The position numbers and the translations under genes are program-made. From Doryteuthis pealeii (taxonomy: Eukaryota > Mollusca > Cephalopoda > Myopsida > Loliginidae), in the NCBI GenBank assembly GCA_023376005.1, contig CM042157.1, positions 54,143,012 through 54,207,011 of the forward strand: a stretch of 64,000 nucleotides of DNA. Direction: 5' to 3'. Under the pieces are notes generated by a model, which worked only from the letters and a program-made list of their open reading frames with translations, was not told the origin of the DNA and searched no databases. Shown one piece after another: positions 20,344 through 30,514 of this stretch; within the stretch, counting starts at the first letter, position 1; each line of letters starts with the position of its first letter.

Positions 20344-21145
20344 GTTTTTTTTTCTGTACCATAATCCCCTGAATTAAGAAAGTTGCCAATGATATAATTG
20401 TTAATGTAGAGTTGATACATCAACATTTAAAGGAAAATAAGTTTCAAAGTTTTTGAAATTGTTGCACATGGAAATTCAGACCTTTGCAGTTGAGTGATTT
20501 TTGAAATTTCTGAATTGGTCGATTTTCAAAGGGCCAAAATTAGATTTGGATAGATATAAATATTTCATTTTTAAAAATCTCACTTCACCTCCATATATAC
20601 TTTAAGGATATATATAGTTTTCTGTGGTTTTGATGTTTCTATGATGGGTTGATATCCAAAAATCAAAAAATATTCAATACTTGCCATATTTTTGATTTTC
20701 TTACATTTTCAATCCCCTCATTAAGGAGAAAAGACATTTCTAATCAAATTAATTTTGGATGTTTGGTTGTCTACTCAAAGCCTATTATTAGAGTGATGTA
20801 AATGGTGTGCTTTTAACGTATGGTCCTGGAGTGAGAAATAAATTTTGAATTTTTTGAAAATTGCCCCTCAGAGTGTACATTTTTGACTGTCAATTTTTCA
20901 AAGATATATGTTAAAACAATTTAATATGAAAATGAGAAAAACAACCTTACTAAGGCTTGTAACAGCCCAATTTCAAAATGCAAACCTCCAAAATTGGGGA
21001 AACTCAAAAAGTGGAAATTTGGGGATATTCCCTTATATTTTAAATGGTCATGAAATAAGAATGATTTATGCTATATTCCTCTACAATTTTCAAGATTTAC
21101 TTCTCACATAGATACAAATAAATAGTGAAAGTTTGAAAATTGTGG
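20344..21145 (+). repeat. Repeat D, copy 1 (about 0.8 kb)
   Basis: Matches 54325-55157 in direct orientation. Landmarks in order are CTGTACCATAATCCCCTGAA, TGATATAATTGTTAATGTAG, TGATACATCAACATTTAAAG, TTGTTGCACATGGAAATTCA, GGATAGATATAAATATTT, GTTTTGATGTTTCT, AACAACCTTACTAAGG and the CAAATAGTGAAAGTTTGAA-like end. No long frame or terminal repeat is apparent. It could be a LINE 3' region or an unclassified DNA element. Confidence 0.85.
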
Positions 21146-21299
21146 TTCACTAAAGCCATCAGGAGAAAAAGGATTTGTAGAAAGTTTATTAAAGTTTTTA
21201 AGAGTTGATATGCAATGAGAGAAGGGACGAAAAATGAATTGGTGATGTAGTATATCTGTTTTTTCAATGAACATCATTTTGAATCCAAGTGTATTCAAT
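21146..21299. other. Unassigned linker
   Basis: No feature recognised. Confidence 0.4.

Positions 21300-21354
<55 letters not shown>
21300..21354. repeat. Self-complementary (TG)n(TA)n(CA)n
   Basis: About 19 bp TG, 25 bp TA and 13 bp CA form a natural palindrome, able to extrude as a cruciform. Confidence 0.95.
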
Positions 21355-21355
<1 letters not shown>

Positions 21356-21655
21356 GATGCTGATATGTACATGTCCTGTGTCTCTGGCACAAAAATCTAA
21401 AAGGACTCAGTAAAATCGTATTCATGGGTCCCAGTGTTTTCTTTTTTCTTCCCTCACCATTTCAAGCTAACTGTAAATACATTTCAATATTATCTTAGAA
21501 ACGAATTGCACAGGATAGGTTACAAGGTAGGAGTTAGATGGCTTTAGTTGTTTCCCCAGATCATAAATAAAAACCTTACAATCTATAAAGAAACTTTATT
21601 TGGGACCCATAAATTTTCCCTGGGACTCATTCAAAGCAGATAATGTGTGTCTATG
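21355..21655 (-). repeat. Repeat E, copy 2
   Basis: Inverse of 7665-7905, with an extra segment of about 45 bp (around 21553-21600, containing TTGTTTCCCCAGATCATAAA) absent from copy 1. The GATGCTGATA end again abuts a microsatellite. Confidence 0.8.
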
Positions 21656-21692
21656 GATGCACTAAATCAAAAAGCTGTCAGGATCACTGTAT

Positions 21693-21723
<31 letters not shown>

Positions 21724-22034
21724 AAAATAAAGAGTAATGTTAATGGTGGAGTTTGATCATCAGATGAGATTTGTCAAACCAGAAATATGAATTGTTAATA
21801 TCAAACTTACTTTTATTTTTTAACACTTATATCTAGTAATTAACATCTCATATTTTACTATCATTTTATAACTGTAAGTTTCATATGTTTTCTATTCTAT
21901 AGAAGACAAATATTATAGTTATGAAATTATATTAAGAAGAGGATATCTTAATTACTTTTAGTTTTTCTACTGCTCTGTTGGCCATCATTTGAGCACTTTT
22001 AGCTTAATCAAATGTTTCTTAAATCATTGTTTAT
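21656..22034. other. AT-rich stretch with (TA)n at 21690
   Basis: (TA)n occupies about 21691-21716. Nothing else is assigned. Confidence 0.5.
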
Positions 22035-22067
<33 letters not shown>

Positions 22068-22076
22068 ATATATATA
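22035..22076. repeat. (TC)n(TATC)n(TA)n microsatellite
   Basis: About 42 bp of TC grading through TATC to TA. Confidence 0.95.
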
Positions 22077-22630
22077 AAGAATAAACTAAAATAGTTACCT
22101 CACTATATTCTTCACAGTTCGTTAAAAGTTTCTTGTGTGGATATAACACAATTTTCAGACAGAAGGTTAGATAAAAGAAGATCAATTATTTATAAGAAGG
22201 TTAAATGCAATTCTAATTGAAAGAAAGTACAGTGTAGCACAGAACCGGAAGTCAGGGGGGATAGAAAAATTACCTTGGTGATGCCATTACGAAATTTAAG
22301 GCATAAAACCAAAGAAAGTTTGGACAACAACTAAGGAGTATAGTTACAGGAATGTAAATATGACGTATTTAGGGGTAGAGTTACAGGAATTAGAATATTA
22401 AGGAATAATATGAAGAAGAATGGATTAATCTGAATAAATACTGAAAGTCTACAGACAACTTGATGTATGTTAAAGCTACAATCCATGTCTTATTTTTCAT
22501 TCACTTTTACAGAGAATTTCTTTCATTTTGTTTATGTCAATATTTCTTTCACATTCTACCCACTCCAACTCTCTTTATTTGCTTATTTCACTTTTTGTTT
22601 TACATTTTTTCTATTCATATCAGCTATCTC
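22077..22630. other. AT-rich stretch, nothing assigned
   Basis: Contains a repeated GTATAGTTACAGGAATG / GGTAGAGTTACAGGAATTAG pair near 22337 and 22372. Plus-strand frames here are rich in Phe, Leu and Ser because of pyrimidine bias. Confidence 0.45.
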
Positions 22631-22875
22631 ACTCAATCTGTTCATATCTATATATCTCAGTATCCTAGTCTATTTATATCAGTTTATCTATCCCTATTCA
22701 TTTCTATGTATCTTAGTCTGTTCATTATCCATCTATCTATTTATCTATCTATCTCTGTTCATTATCTATCTATATCTATGTCTGTTCATTATCTATCTAT
22801 CTATCTATACCTATGTCTATTCATTATCTATCTATCTCTGTTCATTATCTATCTATCTACATCTACCTCATTGAT
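22631..22875. repeat. Degenerate (TATC)n minisatellite
   Basis: TATC/TATT tetranucleotides are interspersed with TCTGTTCATTATCTATCTAT units, repeated about five times in 22735-22860. The 135-146 codon plus-strand frames over it are low-complexity by-products. Confidence 0.9.
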
Positions 22876-23299
22876 TTTATTGGTATCTTTCTTCGACTGA
22901 GCAAAGGAAATAATTCTTGTTGAATATTTCATTGTCAGAATCCAAACGTTGGGCCAATCTTTTTTGTTCTTGCCGCCAGCAATTCTAATATTTGTCTGTC
23001 ACAAACACAGGGTACAAACCGAGGAAATTGTTCGGAATTACAGCCTGCATTGTTCTGATGAGAACAAGCTATTAATTGCTTTACTATTTGTTTAGATTTC
23101 TTATTTATTTTTCTCATTACCATTGCAAAAATTCATTGGTCAGACAATATTGCCATGTCAGGCATCTCGTTGAGAGTGATTGTGTTTGTTTGGGAAAATT
23201 TGAAAACTACACATCGAACCAAAAAGACTTTTCACTTCATTTTGTGAGAGATTGAAGAAATTCCTTTTATATCTAGCATCATTTTCATCAAAATAATGG
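22876..23299. other. Slightly GC-richer unassigned stretch
   Basis: 22935-23070 has several CpGs (AACGTTGG, GCCGCCAGC, AACCGAGG) in an otherwise CpG-poor window. No splice-bounded frame is convincing. It could be a conserved noncoding element. Confidence 0.3.
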
Positions 23300-23690
23300 G
23301 CACCCTGTTTGCAGGGTTTAAAATACACTGACTGTATTCACTGCATAGGAATATGACCCCATCTCTCCTCCAAAATGGGGTGTCTGGGTATGACACTAAA
23401 CTGCATCTGATGGTGAGGTTTCAGTTCTGGAACTATGGAGTACCCCTTCATTGCCATTACACCAGGTATATATTGATATGTAACTACATGCAAAAAATAA
23501 AATGACTACACACAAAAAATGTAAATATAAATGTACAATGAACACAATTCTCAAACCTCCAGGCATGAAATAACCTTAGATGGGTTGACATGCCATTAAA
23601 ATCAATTAATCTGGCTCAGAGTGGTAGTACCTGTTAGGGTCCTATCCATTGGTCAGATAGATCTGTCTGAGAAAATGAATTATTTCCCTT
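23300..23690 (+). repeat. Repeat T, copy 4
   Basis: Head (GGGTTTAAAATACACTGACT, TGACACTAAACTGCATCTGA, GGTGAGGTTTCAGTTCTGGA), then tail (AAATGACTACACACAAAAAA, CCAGGCATGAAATAACCTTA, GGTTGACATGCCATTAAAAT). After the tail a head piece, CTCAGAGTGGTAGTACCTGT and GGTCAGATAGATCTG, occurs out of order. That suggests a rearrangement or circular permutation of modules. Confidence 0.7.
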
Positions 23691-23798
23691 TTTAAAATGA
23701 TTGAAGATACATTTTTGTACTGTTACAATCTTCTGGGTCATCATGGAGTCCTTAAGCAAGAGCGCTTATCCAGTGGAATTGGATCCTTGATAAAGAGT
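23691..23798. other. Unassigned linker
   Basis: No feature recognised. Confidence 0.4.
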
Positions 23799-23880
23799 CC
23801 TGAGTATTGGTAAAGATCTGGTAATCCTGTAAGTCCATCCTGAGTATTGGTAAAGATTTGGTAATTCTCTCAGTCCATCC
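23799..23880. repeat. 40-bp tandem duplication
   Basis: CCTGAGTATTGGTAAAGATC plus TGGTAATCCTGTAAGTCCAT occurs twice (23799, 23839) with four or five differences. Confidence 0.85.
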
Positions 23881-24137
23881 TCAAGGAGTGCAGTTAGAAT
23901 TATGTCCAATGTGGGGGTTTAAGTATTGTATCAGCCATGCAGTATTGCTAGTGATTGGCTGCAAGAATAACTGACATGACCTTGGCTTGTCTATAAATCC
24001 AGGTGGGGAATTAGAGCACACCTTATATCCAAAAATATTCCAACATGTATTGTATATAATTGAAGACTGTAATTGTTAAACTGACATTATGCCATAAAAC
24101 TAATGAACCAACATAGCAGTCTCAAGACTCCACTTCT

Positions 24138-24139
<2 letters not shown>
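23881..24139. other. Unassigned stretch
   Basis: No feature recognised. Confidence 0.4.

Positions 24140-24186
<47 letters not shown>
24140..24186. repeat. (TA)n at SINE A 3' end
   Basis: About 47 bp of TA joined directly to the SINE's A/T-rich 3' tail. Confidence 0.95.
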
Positions 24187-24190
<4 letters not shown>

Positions 24191-24444
24191 TAAAAGTAAA
24201 ATCGTCAGGGCGGCCTAAAGTCGGTATCAGCCAATCAGCGAGGGAGTCTATCCCCTTTTCAATAGCGCTAGATCAAGGAGATTGTTTTAGCATCTGAGGT
24301 GGAGCGCCAAACCTACCATCAGCTCCTTACTTTACCGCACAGACCCCTGTGCTACTCATACGCTGAGTTGGCGGGGACCGGTATCGAACAAGGAACCTTG
24401 TGGTTTCTAGCCGAACGCTCTACCGACTGAGCTAACCCGGCCCC
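24186..24444 (-). mobile_element. SINE A, full-length tRNA-derived
   Basis: Minus-strand SINE. Its 5' end at 24444 begins GGGGCCGGGTTAGCTCAGTC, with an A box (plus 24423-24435) and B box GTTCGATACC (24380-24389) in tRNA-like spacing, followed by GGTCCCC, a match to the 5' acceptor strand. The tRNA-unrelated body has GTATGAGTAGCACAGGGGTC, GGAGCTGATGGTAGGTTTGG, CTCCACCTCAGATGCTAAAA and the GACTTTAGGCCGCCCTGACG end, then a T-rich tail. Cephalopods have described tRNA-derived SINEs (OK, OR1, OR2); matching this copy to one needs alignment. Intact boxes make it the youngest SINE A copy here. Confidence 0.85.
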
Positions 24445-24464
24445 TTATATGTATATATATACAT

Positions 24465-24483
24465 ACACAATTATAATTAAAAC
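24465..24483 (+). repeat. Target-site duplication, left
   Basis: ACACAATTATAATTAAAAC, 19 bp, identical to 24787-24805. Confidence 0.9.
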
Positions 24484-24786
24484 ACACTTCCAGCTCGTCC
24501 TTCAGGTCGGAGGTCCGGTGTGCCTCGGCTACTGGATCAGTGTGTTGAATTAATAGCATCGATCCCAGGGGGCTTTCCCCCCAGGCAATACCTGCCCCCT
24601 TGATTTAAAGGGGCAGGGCTGGGTTTATTGCCCAGCGCCTGAGGTGCCCCACCCCTTGAGGGGGAATGCCGAAGGGTTCGACGCAATTTTTGTTCTTTCC
24701 CACCCATGAGTTTTGGCTTGTGGGTGGGCCCATGTTAAAACGAGGCCTTGTGCCCAGCCCATACAAGTAGGGTATGAAGCAAATTC
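24484..24786 (+). mobile_element. 5'-truncated GC-rich LINE insertion
   Basis: 303 bp of GC-rich sequence flanked by an exact 19-bp target duplication. The plus strand is open from 24484 to a tga at 24601-24603. It reads ARPSGRRSGVPRLLDQCVEL then IASIPGGFPPRQYLPP. This is plausibly the very end of a retrotransposon ORF, followed by a 183-bp G/C-rich 3' UTR with stem-forming pieces such as TGCCCCCTTGATTTAAAGGG. Target duplication plus 5' truncation indicates LINE-type target-primed insertion. Its composition differs sharply from surroundings. The exact LINE clade is unknown. Confidence 0.7.
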
Positions 24787-24805
24787 ACACAATTATAATT
24801 AAAAC
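24787..24805 (+). repeat. Target-site duplication, right
   Basis: Second copy of the 19-bp direct repeat that bounds the GC-rich insertion. Confidence 0.9.
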
Positions 24806-25374
24806 TTACTACAAACTTTATAAGTCAGTAACATACACTATAGTGCTCTATGCACAAAAATGCAGAGCAATATCTGAATATTTTCAATTATAAAATTAAA
24901 TGGGGTAAGAACTTATGACTAAATTTCACATGGCCGATCTTCACCAGAAGTTTGTTGAATTCAATTAAATAAATATCTGTTCTTTGTACAATATTTAAAT
25001 CAAATAACTATTATGTGACTAACTTACTAATTCATGTCATTCAATTTGGTGCCAAACTACAAAGTAAATAATATAAATATAACTTTATATAAAATTTTTA
25101 AATTGTAAAAAAATATAAAATGATTGTTTTTAATAAACTGTATCACTCATGTAAAAGTACACCCTTTTAAAAATAAAAGATTAATTTTCTTCTAAACAAG
25201 GATTTTATTATTTCTCGTGGAACATTATATTATGAAAATGAATATTATTAGGTATTATTTAATGCCAAACTCCACAGCATTGAAACTGTATAATTCAAAA
25301 TAAATTTTATATAAATATATCGAAGGGGTATATTAATTTTCAGACTATATTTATGTTTTATTTACAATAAATTT
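24806..25374. other. AT-rich stretch, nothing assigned
   Basis: No gene or repeat recognised. Confidence 0.5.
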
Positions 25375-25605
25375 ATCATCATAGGAAATGGAATTGGCGA
25401 CATGCAACTTCAAAGACAATAGTTTGCATTTCACATCACACTTATGCATGTGGGAAAGGCATGAATCTATATGCTCCCCTCCCCATCTATGAGTAAATAG
25501 CAGGACAGATAGTTCTTTAGCCTTTATAAAGCAACCTGCCCAGGAGAAGGAAAATTCTGAATTCAAATCAGATTTATTCCCTTTAAAACTTGACCTTGTA
25601 TCAAT
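25375..25605 (+). mobile_element. SINE B copy
   Basis: GTTTGCATTTCACATCACAC, GGGAAAGGCATGAATC, TATGAGTAAATAGCAGGACA, CTTTAGCCTTTATAAAGCAA, CCAGGAGAAGGAAAATTCTG, AATTCAAATCAG and AACTTGACCTTGTATCA are in family order. The head boxes are eroded. Confidence 0.7.
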
Positions 25606-25619
25606 CAAACTTATTGCTC

Positions 25620-25675
25620 AGTATTAGTAATTGATTTGCAAAACTGCCTTGTTAACCGTTACGCCATGACAAGGT
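25620..25675 (-). mobile_element. tRNA-like SINE head scrap
   Basis: The minus strand shows CATGGCGTAACGGTTAACAA, an A-box-like segment, followed by GCAGTTTTGCAAATCAATTA. The same order occurs at 26100-26160. Confidence 0.45.
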
Positions 25676-25689
25676 TCCCTAAAAAATTA

Positions 25690-26010
25690 AAAAAAAAAGT
25701 TCTGGTTATGACACTAAACTGCATAAGATGATGACGCTCTACTTTTGGAGAATATGGGGGAGTGTAGAGTCACCCGTTCATTGCCATTATTCTCAGGTCC
25801 ACTCTGACCTGGAGTGGTAGTACCTGTTACGGTCCCATGGGTCAAATACATCTGTTTGTATTTGATAGGACGGTGTGCAAAAACAATAAATAAAACCTCT
25901 TAAGAAACAAAAAATGTAAATATGGAAGTTCAATGAATGCGATTCTCTAACCTCTGCCAAAAATAACCATAGACAGGTAGGCATGTCGTTAAAATCAACC
26001 AATCTATGCT
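25690..26010 (+). repeat. Repeat T, copy 5
   Basis: GACACTAAACTGCATAAGAT, TTCATTGCCATTATTCTCAG, GACCTGGAGTGGTAGTACCT, TGGGTCAAATACATCTGTTT, CTTAAGAAACAAAAAATGTA, AACCTCTGCCAAAAATAACC and GGCATGTCGTTAAAATC are in family order, with a short internal region. Confidence 0.7.
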
Positions 26011-26089
26011 AACTAAAAAAAAAAATAAATAAAAATAAATAAATAAGCATAGGTTAGATTTGGTCAAAGGTCACATGTATAGTGTACCT

Positions 26090-26160
26090 AGTGAGAATCA
26101 AAGTCACTACTCAGTAATTGATCTGCAAGACCAACTTGTTAACCATTACACTATATCTCA
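26090..26160 (-). mobile_element. tRNA-like SINE head scrap
   Basis: The minus strand shows TATAGTGTAATGGTTAACAA (A-box-like), then GGTCTTGCAGATCAATTACT and AGTGACTTTGATTC (B-box-like). This is a possible additional SINE family or a SINE B variant. Confidence 0.45.
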
Positions 26161-26635
26161 ATTTGGGATATTAGTAACTTATCTGGATTAGACCTTGGTG
26201 CATATTTGTGAAGATTTATAGAATTTCCCACTTTTTAGGACTTAAAATCTTGAAACTCTCTTAGTCTCTGTTGCTTAGAAATTTTCTTGGTTCTGATATT
26301 GTCATGATTCGAAGAGACAATGTCACTTCTTACAGATAAAAAGGATTCAAATAAATAATATGAATAATAAGAAATAAACTAGAAGGGAGACAAATCATTC
26401 ATTAATTATTTTGAATTATTTCCCTTGAATCCCTCCCACGTGATTCTCCTTTTTTTTTTCATGGATCACAAAATCCAATCCGAATTTATTCTGTTGCTCA
26501 TGTTTCTTAGTTTTTATATTTGTTAATTAAGTTTCTAAAGGTAATCGACTTAATTGTCAGCTAGGAATAGTTTTGCACTATAGAAAACCTTCAGAAATCT
26601 TAATGCTCCATACATATCATTTTCATAAATTTAAT
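26161..26635. other. AT-rich stretch, nothing assigned
   Basis: No gene or repeat recognised. Confidence 0.5.
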
Positions 26636-26682
26636 GCTCTCTCTCTCTCTTCTTCTCTCTCTTATATATATATATATAATTA
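26636..26682. repeat. (CT)n(TA)n microsatellite
   Basis: CT tract interrupted by TT, then a short TA run. Confidence 0.9.
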
Positions 26683-27733
26683 GAGTTTGAGTAAGAAAAA
26701 ATTATCTATACTGTAAATATTTGTGTATGTATGCACATATCATTTTAGACTACAAAATTCAGGGTAAAAAATATCTGGTTTAATATGCATTGACTTTTTA
26801 GAAATTGTAGCTGCTAAATCTAACCTAAATTTAATATTATTGCTTTGTACTGACTAAAGATTATAATTTCTATAGTTTATATTATATCTTAAAACAAAAT
26901 TTACACATTTATATATAACTGGCTTCTGGTCATCCTATGGTGAGGTGTGTGGTCAGAAAAGTGTTAATTATATAGTTCTCATGTATAATGTTCACCTCTA
27001 ACTTTTGGGCATCTTAGACACAAATAATTATGGTATTTCTAATCTTCAATGTTAAAAATTATTCATCTTCATTTTAAGAAAGATGGCAGTTATAATATTT
27101 AACTTAGTTGTTCTTATTTATTAAGGTTTATTTAGACTGGAATATAGGTCCTGTTACTAAGTGGTAACTCATTTAAGTATTGAGCAGGCTCATTGCTGCT
27201 TAACTTTGCTGCTGTTTTAACCGTGACTTAACTATTTCTTACTTGTCTGCAGAATTTACATATGGCTATATTTTTTTTTCTTAATGTTGGCCATCTATCT
27301 AAGTTGCATAAGGTAGAAAATCATTATCATTGTATGTTAAAGAATGTTCACACTTTTCTTGGTTATGCATGACTTAAGTCAGTTAACAGTTGGCTGCCAA
27401 ATTCAAGTACAATCAAATAATACTTCCTTTTATTGCATTTGTTGAGCTGCTAGGAACTGTCAGTGTTCTCTATTTTTAATTGCTTAACTGTTCCATCAAG
27501 TGTACATTAATTTTATGGGAGTTTAGTTCGTTTTAATGTTTAGAAATGATATTAGTTAAACATTTTTGTTTCTTAAGTATTTTATTTTGAAAATAGTATC
27601 ACCATAGCAACAAGAACATGAGAAAAGAAAAAGAAACTGAATAAGACTTGAATGAATTTATGGAAAGATTGTGTTTTGAAGTAAGCTGACTTCTTTACTG
27701 GAAAGCAAGTGATGCTCAGGGTGAAATTACAAT
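26683..27733. other. AT-rich stretch, nothing assigned
   Basis: About 1 kb with few repeat hallmarks and no recognisable frame. It is one of the least repetitive parts of the window. Confidence 0.5.
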
Positions 27734-27772
27734 AATAAACATCCTTATTTATTACAAATAAGGATGTTTATT
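27734..27772. repeat. Perfect 17-bp hairpin
   Basis: AATAAACATCCTTATTT and its exact inverse are separated by ATTAC. No T-run or other terminator context is expected for this genome type. Confidence 0.9.
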
Positions 27773-27864
27773 CAGTACATTCATTTGTAAAAAATTCAAA
27801 TTATAAATATAAATAGAGGAAATATACAGTATATAATTTGCAAAAAGATATTTAATAATTATCT

Positions 27865-27925
27865 ATATATATAAAATACAGTTTTGATATCTTTCTCTGT
27901 GTGTGTATGTATATATATATATATA
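27865..27925. repeat. (TA)n and (TG)n(TA)n tracts
   Basis: Short TA at 27864-27875, then GTGTGTGTATGTATATATAT to 27925. The TCTATATATATAAAATACAG between could be a Helitron left end, unconfirmed. Confidence 0.7.
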
Positions 27926-27929
27926 GTTT

Positions 27930-28015
27930 GCTATATTTGTAAGTAAAGAGGGCTCAATATCATTGATAGAGCATGTGTATCTTAGTTAGACATAAATTGT
28001 CAATCATATTTTAAG
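27930..28015 (+). repeat. Repeat W head
   Basis: GCTATATTTGTAAGTAAAGA, GGGCTCAATATCATTGATAG and AGCATGTGTATCTTAGTTAG match the family head. Confidence 0.65.
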
Positions 28016-28081
28016 AATTATGATAACATATATAAGGGTCTGCTAACCAAGATACTCTTATGGATTGTAACCAAATTAGGT

Positions 28082-28165
28082 TTATTTTTCAACATAGTCA
28101 CCCTTGTAATCAACACACTTCTTCTAGTGATGTTGCAGTGCTTGGAGTCCATTGGTAAAAAAATC
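28082..28165 (-). pseudogene. mariner transposase C-terminus fragment
   Basis: The minus strand reads ALQHH, stop, KKCVDYKGDYVEK and a taa at 28084-28082. The C-(V/I)-D-x-x-G-D-Y-(V/F)-E end is the typical carboxyl terminus of mariner transposases. Everything upstream is missing and an internal stop is present. Confidence 0.65.
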
Positions 28166-28169
28166 ATAT

Positions 28170-28310
28170 ATATTGTCATCCACATAAAGTTCTGTTACAA
28201 CATTTCATGGCTCATCAGTTTGACTAGACAAGGCAAGTTGCTTCAGATCGGGATTGAAACTTGACTGATTTGTTGTCAGTCAGAGTTCTTACATCTACAC
28301 ACCCACTTTT
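28170..28310 (-). mobile_element. SINE C copy 1
   Basis: On the minus strand a tRNA-like head is followed by AAATCAGTCAAGTTTCAATC (B-box-like, plus 28249-28260). The body is CTAGTCAAACTGATGAGCCA and GTAACAGAACTTTATGTGGA. Related copies are at 28420 and 42140. The A box is poorly preserved. Confidence 0.45.
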
Positions 28311-28419
28311 TAGAAAAGAAATTTACTGATATAAACATAATAGACTACTGGGAATGCTCTGTTTTAAGGAGAGCTATGCACTTTTTGTGTATTTAGCAGC
28401 CACCAGAAAATTTCATTTC

Positions 28420-28578
28420 CAGAGAGCTCAACCTATCAAGGGTGGTGAGCATATGTAATTGTCATCTACATAGTTCTGTTTCACCAGCTCATCAGTGTGA
28501 TTTGACAAAGCAGGCTGCTTCTGGCCAGTATCGAAACTCAACAGATTTGCTATTAGTCAGAGTGTTTACCTCTGTGTA
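28420..28578 (-). mobile_element. SINE C copy 2
   Basis: The minus strand shows AGCAAATCTGTTGAGTTTCG then ATACTGGCCAGAAGC (B-box region, plus 28528-28540). The body TCAAATCACACTGATGAGCT and ACAGAACTATGTAGATGACA is shared with copy 1. Confidence 0.45.
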
Positions 28579-28630
28579 ATCTATCTATCTATATATATAT
28601 ACACACACACACATACACACTATATATACA
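28579..28630. repeat. (ATCT)n(TA)n(CA)n microsatellite
   Basis: Short mixed dinucleotide and tetranucleotide tract. Confidence 0.9.
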
Positions 28631-28788
28631 GTGTAAAATAATATATTAATAAAACAGTAAAAATTTACAATTCAAAGTTTCATGTTGTCATTCCTCAGGT
28701 TAGCTAGTATTCAACATGTTTGAATTTGTTAGATTCAACTGAACTCTTCTTTTTTTTTTACTTCCTTTGAGACTATAATTTGGTTGAC

Positions 28789-28792
<4 letters not shown>

Positions 28793-28851
<59 letters not shown>
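28793..28851. repeat. (TA)n(GA)n microsatellite
   Basis: About 34 bp TA followed by about 25 bp GA. Confidence 0.95.
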
Positions 28852-29319
28852 TAAATATAATGTGAAAAACAGAATTTGGTTGTGTATTTATTCATTCATT
28901 ATAACTTTTTGTACTGTGGATTTCAGATAATGATTTGTAAAAATTTCTAAATTTTAGGAAAAAATATTGTGAAAGCCAAGTTGTCTAGGAGGTTGTCATG
29001 ACAACATAATTAGGAATGTCAATCATTATAGATTTTAAAAATGTAATGAAAAATGTTCAGAATTGTTCTTAGGACTTTTATTTAAGGTATGAATTAGAGG
29101 ATTTGAAAATATTACTATTATGTGTGAAGTAATATGCCTAAATTGTACATTAAAATTAGTGAATGTTGGGGATGAGTTTATGTTCTTTTAACCTATGTGA
29201 AATTAAGTAGATTTTTTATTTTAATATCAATTTTACTAGAAAAGTTGATATATTTATAGATATTTTGTGGGAAAAATAGCTAATCTACTTTATGAATACA
29301 ATTAATTAGCTTCTTTTCT
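28852..29319. other. AT-rich stretch, nothing assigned
   Basis: No gene or repeat recognised. Confidence 0.5.
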
Positions 29320-29390
29320 CACATTTGTGTCTGATGATTGTACACACATGAAACTTCAAATAAGAGATTTCCAGTGTTCATAATTATGAT
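29320..29390. repeat. Half of the 60562 fold-back family
   Basis: TCTGATGATTGTACACACAT, GAAACTTCAAATAAGAGATT and CCAGTGTTCATAATTATG match the right arm of 60562-60682. Confidence 0.55.
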
Positions 29391-29439
29391 ATTTTTTTAG
29401 GTTTGGTACCTGCTCTGCTATAATATATTCAGAGAATTC

Positions 29440-29520
29440 ACTTTATAATAAAAACAATTCCCTAACCTCAAGGCATAAAATAACCCTAGATATTGACATA
29501 CCATTAAAATTAGTTGACTA
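29440..29520 (+). repeat. Repeat T tail piece
   Basis: AACAATTCCCTAACCTCAAG, GCATAAAATAACCCTAGATA and TTGACATACCATTAAAATTA are the family tail without the head. Confidence 0.65.
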
Positions 29521-30514
29521 AATATCTTCCCTACCACTTACCATTTCAATAAAAATAATGTCTTTGTGTGTAATTTATCAAAACAAACTGCATAAAGTAA
29601 AGAAAATTTTTATATCTTTTTTGGTTTCTAAAGTGAAAATTAATTTCAAGAATATGATTTGAGGATATTAACATTAACAAAAATAATGCTGCTTCCCTCC
29701 ATATCAAAAGAGGATTTTCAGAGGTGCTTCGACCAATAAAAACTTACTGGAATAAGTGTGTTGAATACCTAGGGGACTATTTTTAAGAAAATTAACCTTT
29801 CATTATGTTTCAGCTTCAGTATTTATACTTTTTGAACAAACCTCATATCTATTTCTACAGTAATCTATTTTATCTTGCTTAGAAAGAAATATCAATTGTA
29901 ACTGTTGCACATTGGACAGTGATTATTGTGGGAACAACTATCCATTCTTATTAACTGGATCCATAGAAATTCCATGGTAGTTGATAATAAAGATTATCCA
30001 TCATCTTCTGCCTCTGCTGTTCTTCCTTTTACTTTTATCTGTACCTCCTTATTCTCTAACACTATTCTGAGGGATAAAAAATTAAAAAGGATCTTTAGAA
30101 ATTTGTCACATTCTTTCACTCTTTGATTTATTTCTTTATTTTATGGAAATAACATCTGAGATAAATTCTTGTAGATTTCTATTTGTTTGTGACAATTTCC
30201 TTTCCTTTTCCTGTAAGCATTTGTGACATAGTTTTCATTTTCTTGCTATCACTTCATTTCTGTCTTTCACTCTTCCCTTTCTTTCTTTCACATTTATGTT
30301 CTTTTTAATAGGATAGTCTATGATATTATACTTGATTGTTTTACTATGATTTAACTTTAATTGATGTTAGAAAGCATTGAAATAATATCATTTCATTCAA
30401 GCAAATCTTCTAAAAAACATATTTCTTTCATTTTGTCAGAAGTTCCTTAGTTTCTCTCACTTATTCTAACTGCAACATTTTTGCCAGGATCAATTACGAC
30501 CTATGTTGTGGTGC
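29521..30514. other. AT-rich stretch, nothing assigned
   Basis: No recognisable coding region; a 66-codon plus-strand frame at 29926-30126 has no motif. Confidence 0.45.

Noticed and set aside
22460..22900. Plus-strand 135-146 codon frames resembling membrane proteins
   Set aside because: Driven by TATC/TATT repeats and T-rich sequence.
24380..24444. Functional tRNA gene
   Set aside because: It has A and B boxes, but the anticodon stem does not pair well and the sequence continues as the SINE A body.
27734..27772. Rho-independent terminator
   Set aside because: The perfect hairpin lacks a downstream T-run, and such terminators are not expected in this kind of genome.
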